Part shown: positions 10,001 through 15,749 of the stretch, piece by piece
Layout of the letters: every line of letters begins with the position of its first letter
Position numbering within the stretch: the stretch's first letter is position 1
Assembly: GCA_050999155.1 (NCBI GenBank)
Contig: JBPCPM010000055.1
Location: forward strand, 1 to 26,544
Source: JBPCPM01 sp050999155
GTDB taxonomy: Bacteria; Actinomycetota; Thermoleophilia; Solirubrobacterales; 70-9
Direction: 5' to 3'
Length of the DNA stretch: 26,544 nt
The notes under the pieces: model-generated
Database searches by the model: none
Told to the model about the DNA's origin: nothing
What the model saw: the letters and a program-made list of their open reading frames with translations, nothing else
Position numbers and translations under genes: made by a program

Positions 10001-10666
10001 GCCCCCGAGACCCCGTCGTCGCTTCCCCGCTCGTTCCAGGGAGTGCGGGCACGGATGTTCGGCCGGCGGCCCGGGCGCCCGACGCCTAGGCCCGCGTCGC
10101 CGACTCGCACGCCGGCGCCCACCCCGCCCCCCGAGTCTCCCGACGCCGAGTCACACGAGACCCCCGCGGTGTCGTCCGACGCTGCCGAGCAGGATCGCGC
10201 CGCCGAGGCCGAGCGCGTGGCGGAGGCCGAGCGGGTCGCCGAGGAGGAGCGCAAGGCCGAGGAGGAGAAGGCCGAGGCCGAGCGGGTCGCCGAGGAAGAG
10301 CGCAAGGCCGAGGAAGCGAAGGCTGAAGCCGAGCGGGTCGCCGAAGAGGAGCGCACGGCCCAGGAGGCGAGGGAAGCCGAGGCGGCGGCCGAAGCCGAAC
10401 GCGCCCAAGCCGAGGCCGATAGCGAGTCGGCGGCAGCCGACACCGAGGGCGGTGAGGGCGATTCGGCCGCCGGGGCGCTGATTGACGTGAACGCGGCCGG
10501 GCTGGATGAGCTGCGGTCGTTCGACCTCACCCTGACCCAGGCCAAGCGCGTCCTCGCCTTCCGCAAGCGCCGGGGCGGCTTCAGCTCGCTGGACGAGCTC
10601 GACGAGATTCCCGGCTTCACCCAGACGCAGCTCACCGAGCTCAAGGACCGGCTGACGGTGGCATGA
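7094..10666 (+). CDS. Giant coiled-coil protein with C-terminal helix-hairpin-helix (cluster protein 2)
   Basis: This 1190-residue protein has a modular layout. A basic N-terminus (FGRGARSAR) leads to a conserved helical module at about 41-100, which aligns without gaps to residues 14-73 of the next protein. An acidic Pro/Ala linker follows (about 100-215), then about 700 residues of charged coiled coil (about 220-910) with recurring RIRAEVEER-like units. That coil ends in SRLRALEAARRLIDAR (894-909), shared with cluster protein 1. Beyond it are a basic Pro-rich stretch (MFGRRPGRPTPRP), three 17-residue repeats (1045-1095) and a ComEA-like helix-hairpin-helix (about 1130-1190: IDVNAAGLDELRSF, FRKRRGGFSSLDELDEIPGF). 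HhH domains usually bind DNA backbone, so nucleoid contact is inferred. The start may be GTG 7094 or ATG 7103. The stop overlaps the next ATG (ATGA). No membrane segment is visible; function unknown. Confidence 0.85.
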   Translation: MPGMIEKVFGRGARSARNTSRPQAELPAHAQSPRERAVIKREIAQLRSRAEELRKEVGRLTVQMVDDDQIDRDRIAAHSDEIASLDSRAEELSARLEGSAPQPEAGTADPGASETAETAEATAPVADAAGRDAPDPSADPADPEAESPPAEPEAETDSSEGDSEAFKEQAERLRTEAEQRAEAAEQAQRELEAAEKEAAEAFAEPQDDGEADADREAEAASAPDPQPAEAAASAGPGDQATHDALLEENRRLRREADDRIRRAEARARRETESRIRAEVEERLKEQVGRIRRHAEGRAKLDAETARLEAAAARAESEALLRAGTEDRLREQASAIRAEVDERVRRAAENAREEALRDNASDRTHDWAGERDRLEREHEVDLRRRSEQVRREAEERIRAELEAEHRRERERLQRDAEAAARRVRDESGTASKAEIQAALDQQAAKLAEQARSKAEHEAGRAAREAEIRVRAETEERMRSEVEQVRAEVEERAELDRETIRLEREAMEAEIDRRVASEKERLRERTDELGEARDEASAAHEALEEAREHLEAARTDNQAARKRSDELQQQLEATAAEAQAHAEQLMAGHAARLEEREQELTSEYESAVADSAATREELRVELEREHQGALAQLREAHEAELERQASEREQEIEEAAESARSDARGEAAEEAQRRLDDLTETLRSEADDARAEALEQGRQEAERRLAEQADRLRVEFEQSLERSVEAARSEAADQARADAVERLGSELERARLQAEESERVAVSEAVETVREELGRDTERSRDRIVEELKAEAAHEREMVLEEQRLEAEQRLAEREEELRAEQERRVEEIRDRARQEAERQLQPALEEAIEREVMRVERDAEARFDAQAEELRSDFDRKLAAERKARADEVRRERNSRLRALEAARRLIDARSSMREAEGAGEEEAAQAAAIEEFEEAEQLVDDGSAGTGPEGDQDAAAPSTPEESPEPAEPAPETPSSLPRSFQGVRARMFGRRPGRPTPRPASPTRTPAPTPPPESPDAESHETPAVSSDAAEQDRAAEAERVAEAERVAEEERKAEEEKAEAERVAEEERKAEEAKAEAERVAEEERTAQEAREAEAAAEAERAQAEADSESAAADTEGGEGDSAAGALIDVNAAGLDELRSFDLTLTQAKRVLAFRKRRGGFSSLDELDEIPGFTQTQLTELKDRLTVA
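10226..10378 (+). repeat. Three tandem 51-bp coding repeats (17 residues each)
   Basis: Three in-frame 51-nt units start at 10226, 10277 and 10328 and encode AERVAEEERKAEEEKAE with small changes; a partial copy precedes them. The third unit is the most diverged (TAQEAREA at its end). They lie between the basic linker and the helix-hairpin-helix of the giant coiled-coil protein. They probably form a single charged helix whose length could vary by slippage. Confidence 0.9.
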
Positions 10667-11244
10667 GCCCGCTCTTCGACCGCGACCGGCGGACAGCCAG
10701 TCGACGGCTCTCAGAGCTTCGCCAGCGCCACGAGGAGCTGCTGGCCGAGCTCGGGTCGATGGCCGTCGAGATGCATCGCGACGATGCGATCCGCCGCGAC
10801 CTGCTCGACCAGGGTGCCGAGGAGGTCCGCTCGGTCAAGGCGGAGATCGCCGAGCTCACCGAGCAGCTGCGAGGGGCCGAGGAGGACCCGCCCGACCCTG
10901 ATGGCGAAGGCGGTTCCCCGGGGCCCGACACCAACCCCAGCGGCGATTCCGGCAATGCCCCGAGCGCCGAGGAGGACGCCGGGCCGACTGACGACCTAGA
11001 CGAGGGCGACGAGCAACCCGCCGGGGACGCCGACGACGGAGCCGAGCAGGCCAGCAGCGAGATGGCTGTCACCCGGCCGCCCGTCGCGGAGGGGTGGAAG
11101 GGCCCCGTTGTCGCCACCGCGGCCGTGCTCGCCGTGTCGGCCGTGATCCTGGCCCTGCTGTGGAGCGGCGTGCACTCGGACGCGGAGCGCGAGGCCGCAG
11201 CAGGCAGCGGGGCCCTGATCGCGCCCCTCGTCGCGGCGAGCTAA
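10663..11244 (+). CDS. Small membrane-anchored protein sharing the cluster protein 2 N-terminal module
   Basis: The ATG overlaps the stop of the giant coiled-coil gene (ATGA), so translation is probably coupled. The 193-residue product starts with a helical module (about 14-73) that aligns gaplessly with residues 41-100 of the preceding protein, about one third identical by eye. Shared positions include ELR/QLR, EEL, ELG/EVG, the M-x-x-DD-x-I-x-RD core and a terminal L-x-G. An acidic disordered linker follows (about 74-140), then one hydrophobic helix (about 147-170: VVATAAVLAVSAVILALLW) and a short tail. With no N-terminal signal, the likely topology is a long cytoplasmic part and a C-terminal membrane anchor. 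It could tether the coiled-coil proteins to the membrane by module-module pairing, which is inference. No database family recognised. Confidence 0.75.
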   Translation: MSPLFDRDRRTASRRLSELRQRHEELLAELGSMAVEMHRDDAIRRDLLDQGAEEVRSVKAEIAELTEQLRGAEEDPPDPDGEGGSPGPDTNPSGDSGNAPSAEEDAGPTDDLDEGDEQPAGDADDGAEQASSEMAVTRPPVAEGWKGPVVATAAVLAVSAVILALLWSGVHSDAEREAAAGSGALIAPLVAAS

Positions 11245-11258
11245 CCGGGGCCACGACG

Positions 11259-12101
11259 ATGGCCTCCGACGGCGAGCAGGATCCCGGAGGCAGACTGCGC
11301 GAGACAGTCGCCGAGGCGCACGTCCGGGTGCCGACGCGGGGCAACAGGCGCCTCGAGGCGTTTCTCGAGGCGGTCAACGGCGACGACCGTGTGCGCGGCT
11401 GGTGGTACATGGCCCAGGTCACCTCCGAGCGCCTGGGGATGTCCGACCACTCCTGGGTCCACTTCCAGGTGGTGCTCAACAGCTCGCTGCGGCTCCTGCG
11501 GTTGCTGGGCAAGCGCGGTATCGAGCCCGCGATGGTCACCGACCACGGTCTCGAAGCCCGCGACGCCGAGGTGGTCGTCGCCGCCGGTGCCCTGCTGCAC
11601 GACGCCGGCATGTCGATCCACCGGGCCGACCACGAGGCCTACAGCCTGTTCCTCGTCGCCGACCGGCTCGACCAGCTGCTCAGCGGGATCTACGACGAAC
11701 CAGAGCGGACCGTCGTCATCTCCGAGATCAGCCACGCGATCATCGGCCACCGTCGCCGGGGCGAGCCGTACACGCTGGAGGCAGGCGTCGTCCGCGTGGC
11801 CGACGCCCTGGACATGGCCAAGGGTCGTTCCCGGATCCCCTTCCGGGAGGGCCAGTTCGGCATTCACGCCCTGTCGGCGGCGGCCATCGAGTCGATCTCG
11901 ATCGAGGCGGGCGAGGAGCGTGCCGTCCGGGTCGAGATCGAGATGAACAACAGCGCGGGCATCTTCCAGGTCGACGAGCTGCTGGGCACCAAGCTCCGGG
12001 ACACGGCTCTGGCTCGCCACGTGGAGATCGTCACCCAGATCCCGGGCGAGACCGAGAAGCGGCTGCTGCCCGCCACCACCCGCCCCTCCGAGGGTCAGTA
12101 G
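11259..12101 (+). CDS. HD-domain metal-dependent phosphohydrolase
   Basis: This 280-residue cytoplasmic protein carries an HD-superfamily metal site. A leading histidine (His68 in SWVHF) is followed by the HD pair at 114-115 in LLHDAGMSIHR, further histidines in ISHAIIGHRRRG (159, 164) and the closing aspartate in VADALDMAKGRSR (182 or 185). HD enzymes hydrolyse phosphate esters, often nucleotides, cyclic nucleotides or (p)ppGpp; the substrate cannot be told from the sequence. The C-terminal ~90 residues look like a separate alpha/beta domain. The ATG at 11259 was chosen over a far upstream in-frame start because it lies 14 nt after the preceding stop and the residues before it would be an Arg-rich out-of-frame shadow. 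The spacing suggests it belongs to the coiled-coil operon. Confidence 0.85.
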   Translation: MASDGEQDPGGRLRETVAEAHVRVPTRGNRRLEAFLEAVNGDDRVRGWWYMAQVTSERLGMSDHSWVHFQVVLNSSLRLLRLLGKRGIEPAMVTDHGLEARDAEVVVAAGALLHDAGMSIHRADHEAYSLFLVADRLDQLLSGIYDEPERTVVISEISHAIIGHRRRGEPYTLEAGVVRVADALDMAKGRSRIPFREGQFGIHALSAAAIESISIEAGEERAVRVEIEMNNSAGIFQVDELLGTKLRDTALARHVEIVTQIPGETEKRLLPATTRPSEGQ

Positions 12102-12120
12102 CGGCGTTCTACGGCGTGCC

Positions 12121-12138
12121 GGCCCCGCTGTCGGGGCC
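12121..12138. terminator. Bidirectional terminator-like hairpin between convergent genes
   Basis: GGCCCCG and CGGGGCC form a perfect 7-bp stem around the loop CTGT. It sits in the 45-nt gap between the converging HD-domain gene and crcB. There is no T-run, as is common for terminators in GC-rich actinobacteria. Confidence 0.6.
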
Positions 12139-12146
12139 AGCGAGGC

Positions 12147-12527
12147 TCAGGCCGCGCGGCCGAGCGCCATGCCGAGCCCGGCAGCGGCCAGGCCGACGGC
12201 GATGGTCGCTCCCACATACAGCAGTCCAAGCCCGGGCCGGGGGGCTGACAGCGTCTCGACGGCGAAGGTCGAGAACGTGGTGAAGGAGCCGAGGAACCCG
12301 GTTCCCGCGGCAAGGCGCCAGTGCGGATGCTCCACGACGTTCCCGAAAACGGCCTCGACGAGAAAGCCGAGGACCAGCGCGCCGATGATGTTCACCGCGA
12401 ACGTCCCGATGGGAAAGGCGTCGACCGGGAAGCCATCGGGCGCCACCTGCCCCAGCAGCGAGTCAACGCCGTAGCGGCTCATCGCTCCGAGTCCGCCGAA
12501 GACCCCGACGAGCAGGACCCCTACCAC
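12147..12527 (-). CDS. crcB: Fluoride-specific ion channel CrcB/Fluc
   Basis: CrcB exports fluoride across the cytoplasmic membrane as an antiparallel dimer. The 126-residue length, four hydrophobic segments and the motifs GGLGAMSRY, GTFAVNIIGALVLGFL and GFLGSFTTFSTF (the Phe/Asn/Thr pore region) are characteristic. The start is GTG at 12527, 21 nt after the stop of the upstream crotonase gene, so it is the last gene of a three-gene minus-strand run. Only one copy is present, whereas many Gram-positive genomes carry a crcB pair forming a heterodimer; this one would have to act as a dual-topology homodimer or pair with a copy elsewhere. I saw no fluoride riboswitch ahead of the operon. Confidence 0.92.
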   Translation of the reverse strand: MVGVLLVGVFGGLGAMSRYGVDSLLGQVAPDGFPVDAFPIGTFAVNIIGALVLGFLVEAVFGNVVEHPHWRLAAGTGFLGSFTTFSTFAVETLSAPRPGLGLLYVGATIAVGLAAAGLGMALGRAA

Positions 12528-12548
12528 GTCAGGTGCTCCGGTCGGCGG

Positions 12549-13307
12549 TCATGCCCCGGCTCCCTGGCCGCCTCGCCCCTCGCCAGAGGCGAACCGGCCG
12601 GCACCCTCGACGGCGGTGGTGTGCAACACGGCCGTTCCGATCGCCCGCTCGAGGGCGAGCCCCTCGGAAAACGGCCGGCCTGCGCCCTCGAGCATCGAGC
12701 GGCGGTCGCCGAGCATCGTGTCCTGTGGGAACGCCGCGATGTTCGCCGCCAGCTCGAGCGCCCGGTCGAGGTGTGCGCCCTCGTCGACGAGCTCGGTGAC
12801 CAGGCCCATCTGCAGCGCCTCCTGGGCGCCCACGATCCGGCCCGTGAGGATCATGTCCAGCGCCCGGCCCTGGCCGACGATCCGCGGCAGCCTTTGGGTC
12901 CCACCGTCGATCAGCGGCACGCCGAACCGGCGTTCGGTGAAGCCCAGCTGCGCGTCGCCGGTGGCGATCCGCAGATCACACCACAGAGCCAGCTCCAGGC
13001 CTCCGGCCAGGCACCAGCCGCTGATCGCGGCGACGGTCGGTTTGGAGGCGGTCAGCCGGGTGAAGCCCAGCGGGCCCGAGTCGAGGTCGGCGATCGTCTC
13101 GATCGCCTTGAGGTCGGCGCCGGCGCAGAACGCCTCCGGTCCCTCGCCCGCGATGATCAGGACCCTGGCGTCCTCGTCGGCCTCGAAGGCGCGGAAGCCG
13201 GCGAGCAGCCCCTGGGCAGTCTGCCCGTCGATCGCGTTGCGCCGCTCGCGGCGCGTGATCGTCAGGACGGCGGCCGGACCGGAACGTTCGTAGCTGGTGG
13301 ACGCCAC
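12549..13307 (-). CDS. Enoyl-CoA hydratase/isomerase (crotonase) family protein
   Basis: This 252-residue protein has the crotonase fold acting on acyl-CoA thioesters. The oxyanion-hole segments are FCAGADL (about 60-66) and ISGWCLAGGLELAL (about 95-108). The first catalytic glutamate of true hydratases is present as Glu125 in FTERRFGVP. The position of the second (E164 in rat mitochondrial hydratase) is Asp151 in GRALDMILTG. That change is common in crotonase relatives, so classical 2-enoyl-CoA hydration is not assured and isomerase or other thioester chemistry is possible. Translation starts at GTG 13307, 35 nt downstream of a small membrane-protein gene and followed closely by crcB. The neighbours are functionally unrelated, so context does not fix the substrate. 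Confidence 0.88.
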   Translation of the reverse strand: MASTSYERSGPAAVLTITRRERRNAIDGQTAQGLLAGFRAFEADEDARVLIIAGEGPEAFCAGADLKAIETIADLDSGPLGFTRLTASKPTVAAISGWCLAGGLELALWCDLRIATGDAQLGFTERRFGVPLIDGGTQRLPRIVGQGRALDMILTGRIVGAQEALQMGLVTELVDEGAHLDRALELAANIAAFPQDTMLGDRRSMLEGAGRPFSEGLALERAIGTAVLHTTAVEGAGRFASGEGRGGQGAGA

Positions 13308-13342
13308 GGCGGCATCCTAGGCGGCGGTGCGGCGGGCGGCGG

Positions 13343-13585
13343 TCAGTCGCGGCGCAGGCGCGCCATGGCGTCCTTGCGCTTTTCCTTGTTGCGCTCACCG
13401 CGCGACTGGATCAGCGTCAGGACCGTGATCAGGATGGGGAAGAACAGGATCACCGCGAGCCCGAAGTAGGTGTCGACGGCGTCCGTCGTCGGGCCCCACA
13501 GGCCCTCGCCGGTGGCCAGCGCCGGGCTGACCATGACGGCCAGCAGGGCGACGGTCAGCAGTACGATCCGGATCGTCCGAGTCAT
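13343..13585 (-). CDS. Small hypothetical two-helix membrane protein
   Basis: The 80-residue product has an N-terminal hydrophobic helix ending in SPALA, which could be a signal peptide cleaved before TGEG or a first membrane segment. A second hydrophobic helix covers about 41-61 (FGLAVILFFPILITVLTLI). The tail is strongly basic and would be cytoplasmic (KEKRKDAMARLRR). It begins at an ATG and is the first gene of the minus-strand run with the crotonase and crcB genes, divergent from uppP 55 nt away. I do not recognise a family. Confidence 0.7.
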   Translation of the reverse strand: MTRTIRIVLLTVALLAVMVSPALATGEGLWGPTTDAVDTYFGLAVILFFPILITVLTLIQSRGERNKEKRKDAMARLRRD

Positions 13586-13640
13586 CGGGAACGAACTCTA
13601 GCCCACCCGCGCACCGGATCGCCGTGACGCGGCCGCTAGC

Positions 13641-14495
13641 ATGCGCCGGCCGATGTCCACCCTCCTCGCCCTCCTGCTGGGCATCGTGCAGGGCCTGACC
13701 GAGTTCCTTCCGGTTTCGAGCTCCGGCCACCTGGCCGTGGTTCCCTGGTTGCTCGACGATCAGTTCCTGCGCGAGAACCCGGCGTTCAACAAGACCTTCG
13801 ACGTCGCCCTGCACGCCGGGACGCTTGTCGCCGTGCTCATCTACTTCCGCACCGAGCTCGGGGCCGTGATTCGCGGCGGGCTGCGCAGCCTGCGCCGCCG
13901 GGCCATCGACGATTCCGAGGAACGGCTGGCCTGGGTCATCGTGGTCGGGACGATCCCGGCCGTGATCGTGGGCGGGCTCTTCGAGGACTTCATCGACCGT
14001 GAGCTCGGCGACCCGTGGCTGATCGCAGTGATCCTCATCGTTTTCGGCGGCGTGCTCTACGTGGCCGACCGCGCCCCGCAGCGCTACACCGTCTCGGACC
14101 TGAAGATCTCGCACGGGCTGATCATCGGCATGGCCCAGGCGCTCGCGCTGTCGCCGGGAACCTCGCGCTCCGGGGTCACGATCTCTGCCGCCCGGTTTCT
14201 CGGCCTCGACCGTGAGGCAGCCGCCCGCATCAGCTTCCTGCTGCTGGTCCCGGTCGTTGCCGGGGCCACCATCCTCAAGGGCTACGGCGCGGCCGTCGAC
14301 GGGCTGCCCGACGGCGTCATAGTGCCGATGATCGTCGGCACGCTCGCCTCGGCTCTTAGCGGGTATGCAGCGATCGCCGGGCTGCTGGCCCTGGTTCGCC
14401 GCCACTCCTACGACGCATTCGTCGTCTATCGGTTGGCCCTCGGTGGGGGCATCCTGCTGCTCATCGCCCTCGGGGTCCGGGCTGCGACGTTCTAG
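13641..14495 (+). CDS. uppP: Undecaprenyl-diphosphatase UppP (BacA)
   Basis: UppP dephosphorylates undecaprenyl diphosphate at the membrane, recycling the lipid carrier for cell-wall synthesis and conferring bacitracin tolerance. The 284-residue integral membrane protein has both diagnostic motifs. The first is the glutamate-rich QGLTEFLPVSSSGH (Gln17-Glu21 and His30); the second is PGTSRSG with Arg176. Several hydrophobic helices fill the rest, and the length is typical. Translation may begin at ATG 13641 or at the second ATG, 13653, four codons in; no ribosome site decides between them. It is transcribed away from the small membrane protein and followed by a 7-bp hairpin, so it is probably monocistronic. 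Confidence 0.95.
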   Translation: MRRPMSTLLALLLGIVQGLTEFLPVSSSGHLAVVPWLLDDQFLRENPAFNKTFDVALHAGTLVAVLIYFRTELGAVIRGGLRSLRRRAIDDSEERLAWVIVVGTIPAVIVGGLFEDFIDRELGDPWLIAVILIVFGGVLYVADRAPQRYTVSDLKISHGLIIGMAQALALSPGTSRSGVTISAARFLGLDREAAARISFLLLVPVVAGATILKGYGAAVDGLPDGVIVPMIVGTLASALSGYAAIAGLLALVRRHSYDAFVVYRLALGGGILLLIALGVRAATF

Positions 14496-14530
14496 GCCCC
14501 GGCACCACGATCGCCATCGCCACACGAAGA

Positions 14531-14565
14531 CGCGCGGCCACCACCTGGGAAGTCGGGACCGCGCG
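14531..14565 (+). terminator. Hairpin downstream of uppP
   Basis: CGCGCGG (14531-14537) and CCGCGCG (14559-14565) form a perfect 7-bp stem with a 21-nt loop, 36 nt after the uppP stop. No T-run follows. It is a plausible terminator for uppP or the first element of the structured region that follows. Confidence 0.4.
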
Positions 14566-14576
14566 CCTCCTGCTCT

Positions 14577-14751
14577 GAGGGGAGCTCGTGTGAGCCAGGC
14601 CAGGGTCCCAGCCAACGCCCCACCTCGTGTGAAGATGCGGAGAACCGGCCAGCAACCCGTGGCCGGGACTCGGCGTGCCCCCCCTGGCCGACGCAACCCG
14701 CACCCGGGCGGCCGTTCTTCCGCATCACGCGGGAATTCCGTGACGCCCGCG
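14577..14751 (+). other. Highly structured gene-free region, candidate non-coding RNA or leader
   Basis: This lies in a 310-nt gap without a credible gene. A helix pairs GATGCGG-AGAAC-(C)-GGCC (14634-14650) with GGCC-GTTCT-(T)-CCGCATC (14710-14726), giving 16 base pairs with two single-base bulges. Inside it is a hairpin TCGGC/GCCGA with a 12-nt loop holding seven consecutive C. Upstream, GAGGGG (14577-14582) can pair with C-rich CCCACCTC (14619-14626) around GCTC-GTGT-GAGC (14584-14595). Downstream, two exclusive hairpins compete: CGCGGG/CCCGCG (14728-14733 with 14746-14751) and TCACG/CGTGA (14725-14729 with 14739-14743). I could match it to no riboswitch or RNA family I know. Strand is assumed from the neighbouring genes. 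Confidence 0.45.
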
Positions 14752-14752
14752 C

Positions 14753-14779
14753 TTGTCATCCGCCCCCGGGCCCTATAGT
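14753..14779 (+). promoter_or_regulatory. Putative sigma-70-type promoter of the response regulator gene
   Basis: TTGTCA (14753-14758) and TATAGT (14774-14779) are good -35 and -10 matches in an otherwise extremely GC-rich region, though the 15-nt spacer is short. RNA would start about 20 nt before the regulator ATG. It lies directly behind the structured region, which would therefore sit upstream of this transcript. Confidence 0.5.
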
Positions 14780-14805
14780 TCCCGGCGCGGCTCCGGCCGC
14801 CGATC

Positions 14806-15606
14806 ATGACCGAGCAGTCTGCCCACACCTTCCGGATCGCGGTGATCGACACCGACGCCGGCTTCCTCCGTGTTCTCCACCGCCGGCTTCAAGACATCGG
14901 CTGGGAGCACCGGACCCACAGCGGCGTCCTGCCCGTCGACGAGTTCGTCTCCATGAAGCTCGGGGGCATCATCGTCGACATCGCCGCTCTCGGCGATCGC
15001 GGCTGGGACTTCCTTGCCGAGGTCTGCGGGACGCTGCCCAACCTCGGCGTCGTCGTCTGCACGGAGCGTTCCACGCTCCAGCAGCGGATCCGCGGTCTGC
15101 GCCTGGGCGCTGACGACTGGGTGACCAAGCCGTGCCACCCCGAAGAGCTCCTGGCTCGGGTGGAGGCTGCCTGCCGGCGCCGCAAGCGCGCCGAACCGGT
15201 TAGCGGGGACACCGCCATGCACGGGCCGCTGGAGATCCGGCCCGACCACTTCCAGGCCTACGTGGACGGCGAGAGCGTCGAGCTCACCCGCCGGGAGTTC
15301 GAGCTCGTCGAGGTCCTGGCCCAGGCCCAGGGGCGGGTCATCGAGCGCGAGGAGATCTACCAGCAGGTTTGGGGCTACGCGATGGCCCGCGGCGATCGCT
15401 CGGTCGATGTCTTCGTCCGCAAGCTCCGGCGCAAGCTTGCGCAGCGCATCGGGGGCTGGGAGTACATCCACACCCACTTCGGCGTGGGCTACCGGTTCGA
15501 GCCGGTCGCCGTCGGTGGTGGGCCTGCGAGCGACGCCGCCGCGCCGGACCCCGCGTTTCCCACGGCCACAACCACGGCCGCGGCTCCGCAAGCAGCTCCC
15601 CGCTAG
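14806..15606 (+). CDS. OmpR/PhoB-family response regulator, probable phosphate-regulon regulator
   Basis: This is a two-domain transcription regulator. The receiver domain (about 8-125) has the acidic pair in VIDTD (Asp15, Asp17), the phospho-acceptor Asp58 in GIIVDI, Thr86 in VVVCTE and Lys108 in VTKPC. The C-terminal winged helix (about 145-240) shows LTRREFELVEVLAQ, VIEREEIYQQVWG, the recognition helix around RSVDVFVRKLRRKL and the wing HTHFGVGYRF. A 28-residue Ala/Pro/Thr-rich tail is extra. It sits immediately upstream of the PHO-box-like repeats and pstSCAB-phoU, so it is the likely PhoB/PhoP equivalent. No histidine kinase gene (PhoR) accompanies it, so the partner must be elsewhere. 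Family assignment is firm, the phosphate role is inferred from position. Confidence 0.92.
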   Translation: MTEQSAHTFRIAVIDTDAGFLRVLHRRLQDIGWEHRTHSGVLPVDEFVSMKLGGIIVDIAALGDRGWDFLAEVCGTLPNLGVVVCTERSTLQQRIRGLRLGADDWVTKPCHPEELLARVEAACRRRKRAEPVSGDTAMHGPLEIRPDHFQAYVDGESVELTRREFELVEVLAQAQGRVIEREEIYQQVWGYAMARGDRSVDVFVRKLRRKLAQRIGGWEYIHTHFGVGYRFEPVAVGGGPASDAAAPDPAFPTATTTAAAPQAAPR

Positions 15607-15619
15607 CCCGGCGGACCCC

Positions 15620-15645
15620 TGAAAGCCGCTACGGGCGGCGTTTCA
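15620..15645 (+). terminator. Terminator hairpin after the response regulator
   Basis: TGAAAGCCGC (15620-15629) pairs with GCGGC-(G)-TTTCA (15635-15645), a 10-bp stem with one bulged G and the 5-nt loop TACGG, 13 nt after the regulator stop codon. It separates the regulator transcript from the pst operon. Confidence 0.65.
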
Positions 15646-15685
15646 TGTGGCCGCTTCCGGCGCGGGCATCGGAGACCCGCCCGGT

Positions 15686-15729
15686 GTTCACCGGTTTTTC
15701 ACAAGCGAGGAACAGGCGGGTAACAAACT
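15686..15729 (+). promoter_or_regulatory. Four-unit PHO-box-like direct-repeat array upstream of pstS
   Basis: Four consecutive 11-nt units begin at 15686 (GTTCACCGGTT), 15697 (TTTCACAAGCG), 15708 (AGGAACAGGCG) and 15719 (GGTAACAAACT). The first two carry TTCAC, the last two the related AAC core at the same phase, so sites recur once per helical turn. This matches the known layout of actinobacterial PhoP boxes (GTTCACC-type 11-nt direct repeats). It lies about 85 nt before the pstS start, where a PhoB-type regulator would activate transcription under phosphate limitation. Regulator binding is inferred. Confidence 0.6.
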
Positions 15730-15749
15730 GCCGCTCCGAGCCTGACACC

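Noticed and set aside
10226..10378. CRISPR-like or other non-coding tandem repeat
   Set aside because: The units are contiguous, without spacers, in frame and encode a helical peptide; they belong to the coding sequence.
13586..13640. Fluoride riboswitch ahead of the crcB operon
   Set aside because: The 55-nt divergent gap before the operon's first gene shows no pseudoknot-forming pattern of that class.
14461..14703. Possible small minus-strand gene in the uppP-regulator gap
   Set aside because: Low-complexity translation without motif, overlapping the uppP end and the strongly paired region; no ribosome site.
14577..14751. Cobalamin, c-di-AMP, TPP, glycine or SAM riboswitch, or 6C RNA
   Set aside because: The conserved core strings of these families were not found on either strand; a single C-rich loop is insufficient for 6C RNA, so the element is left unassigned.
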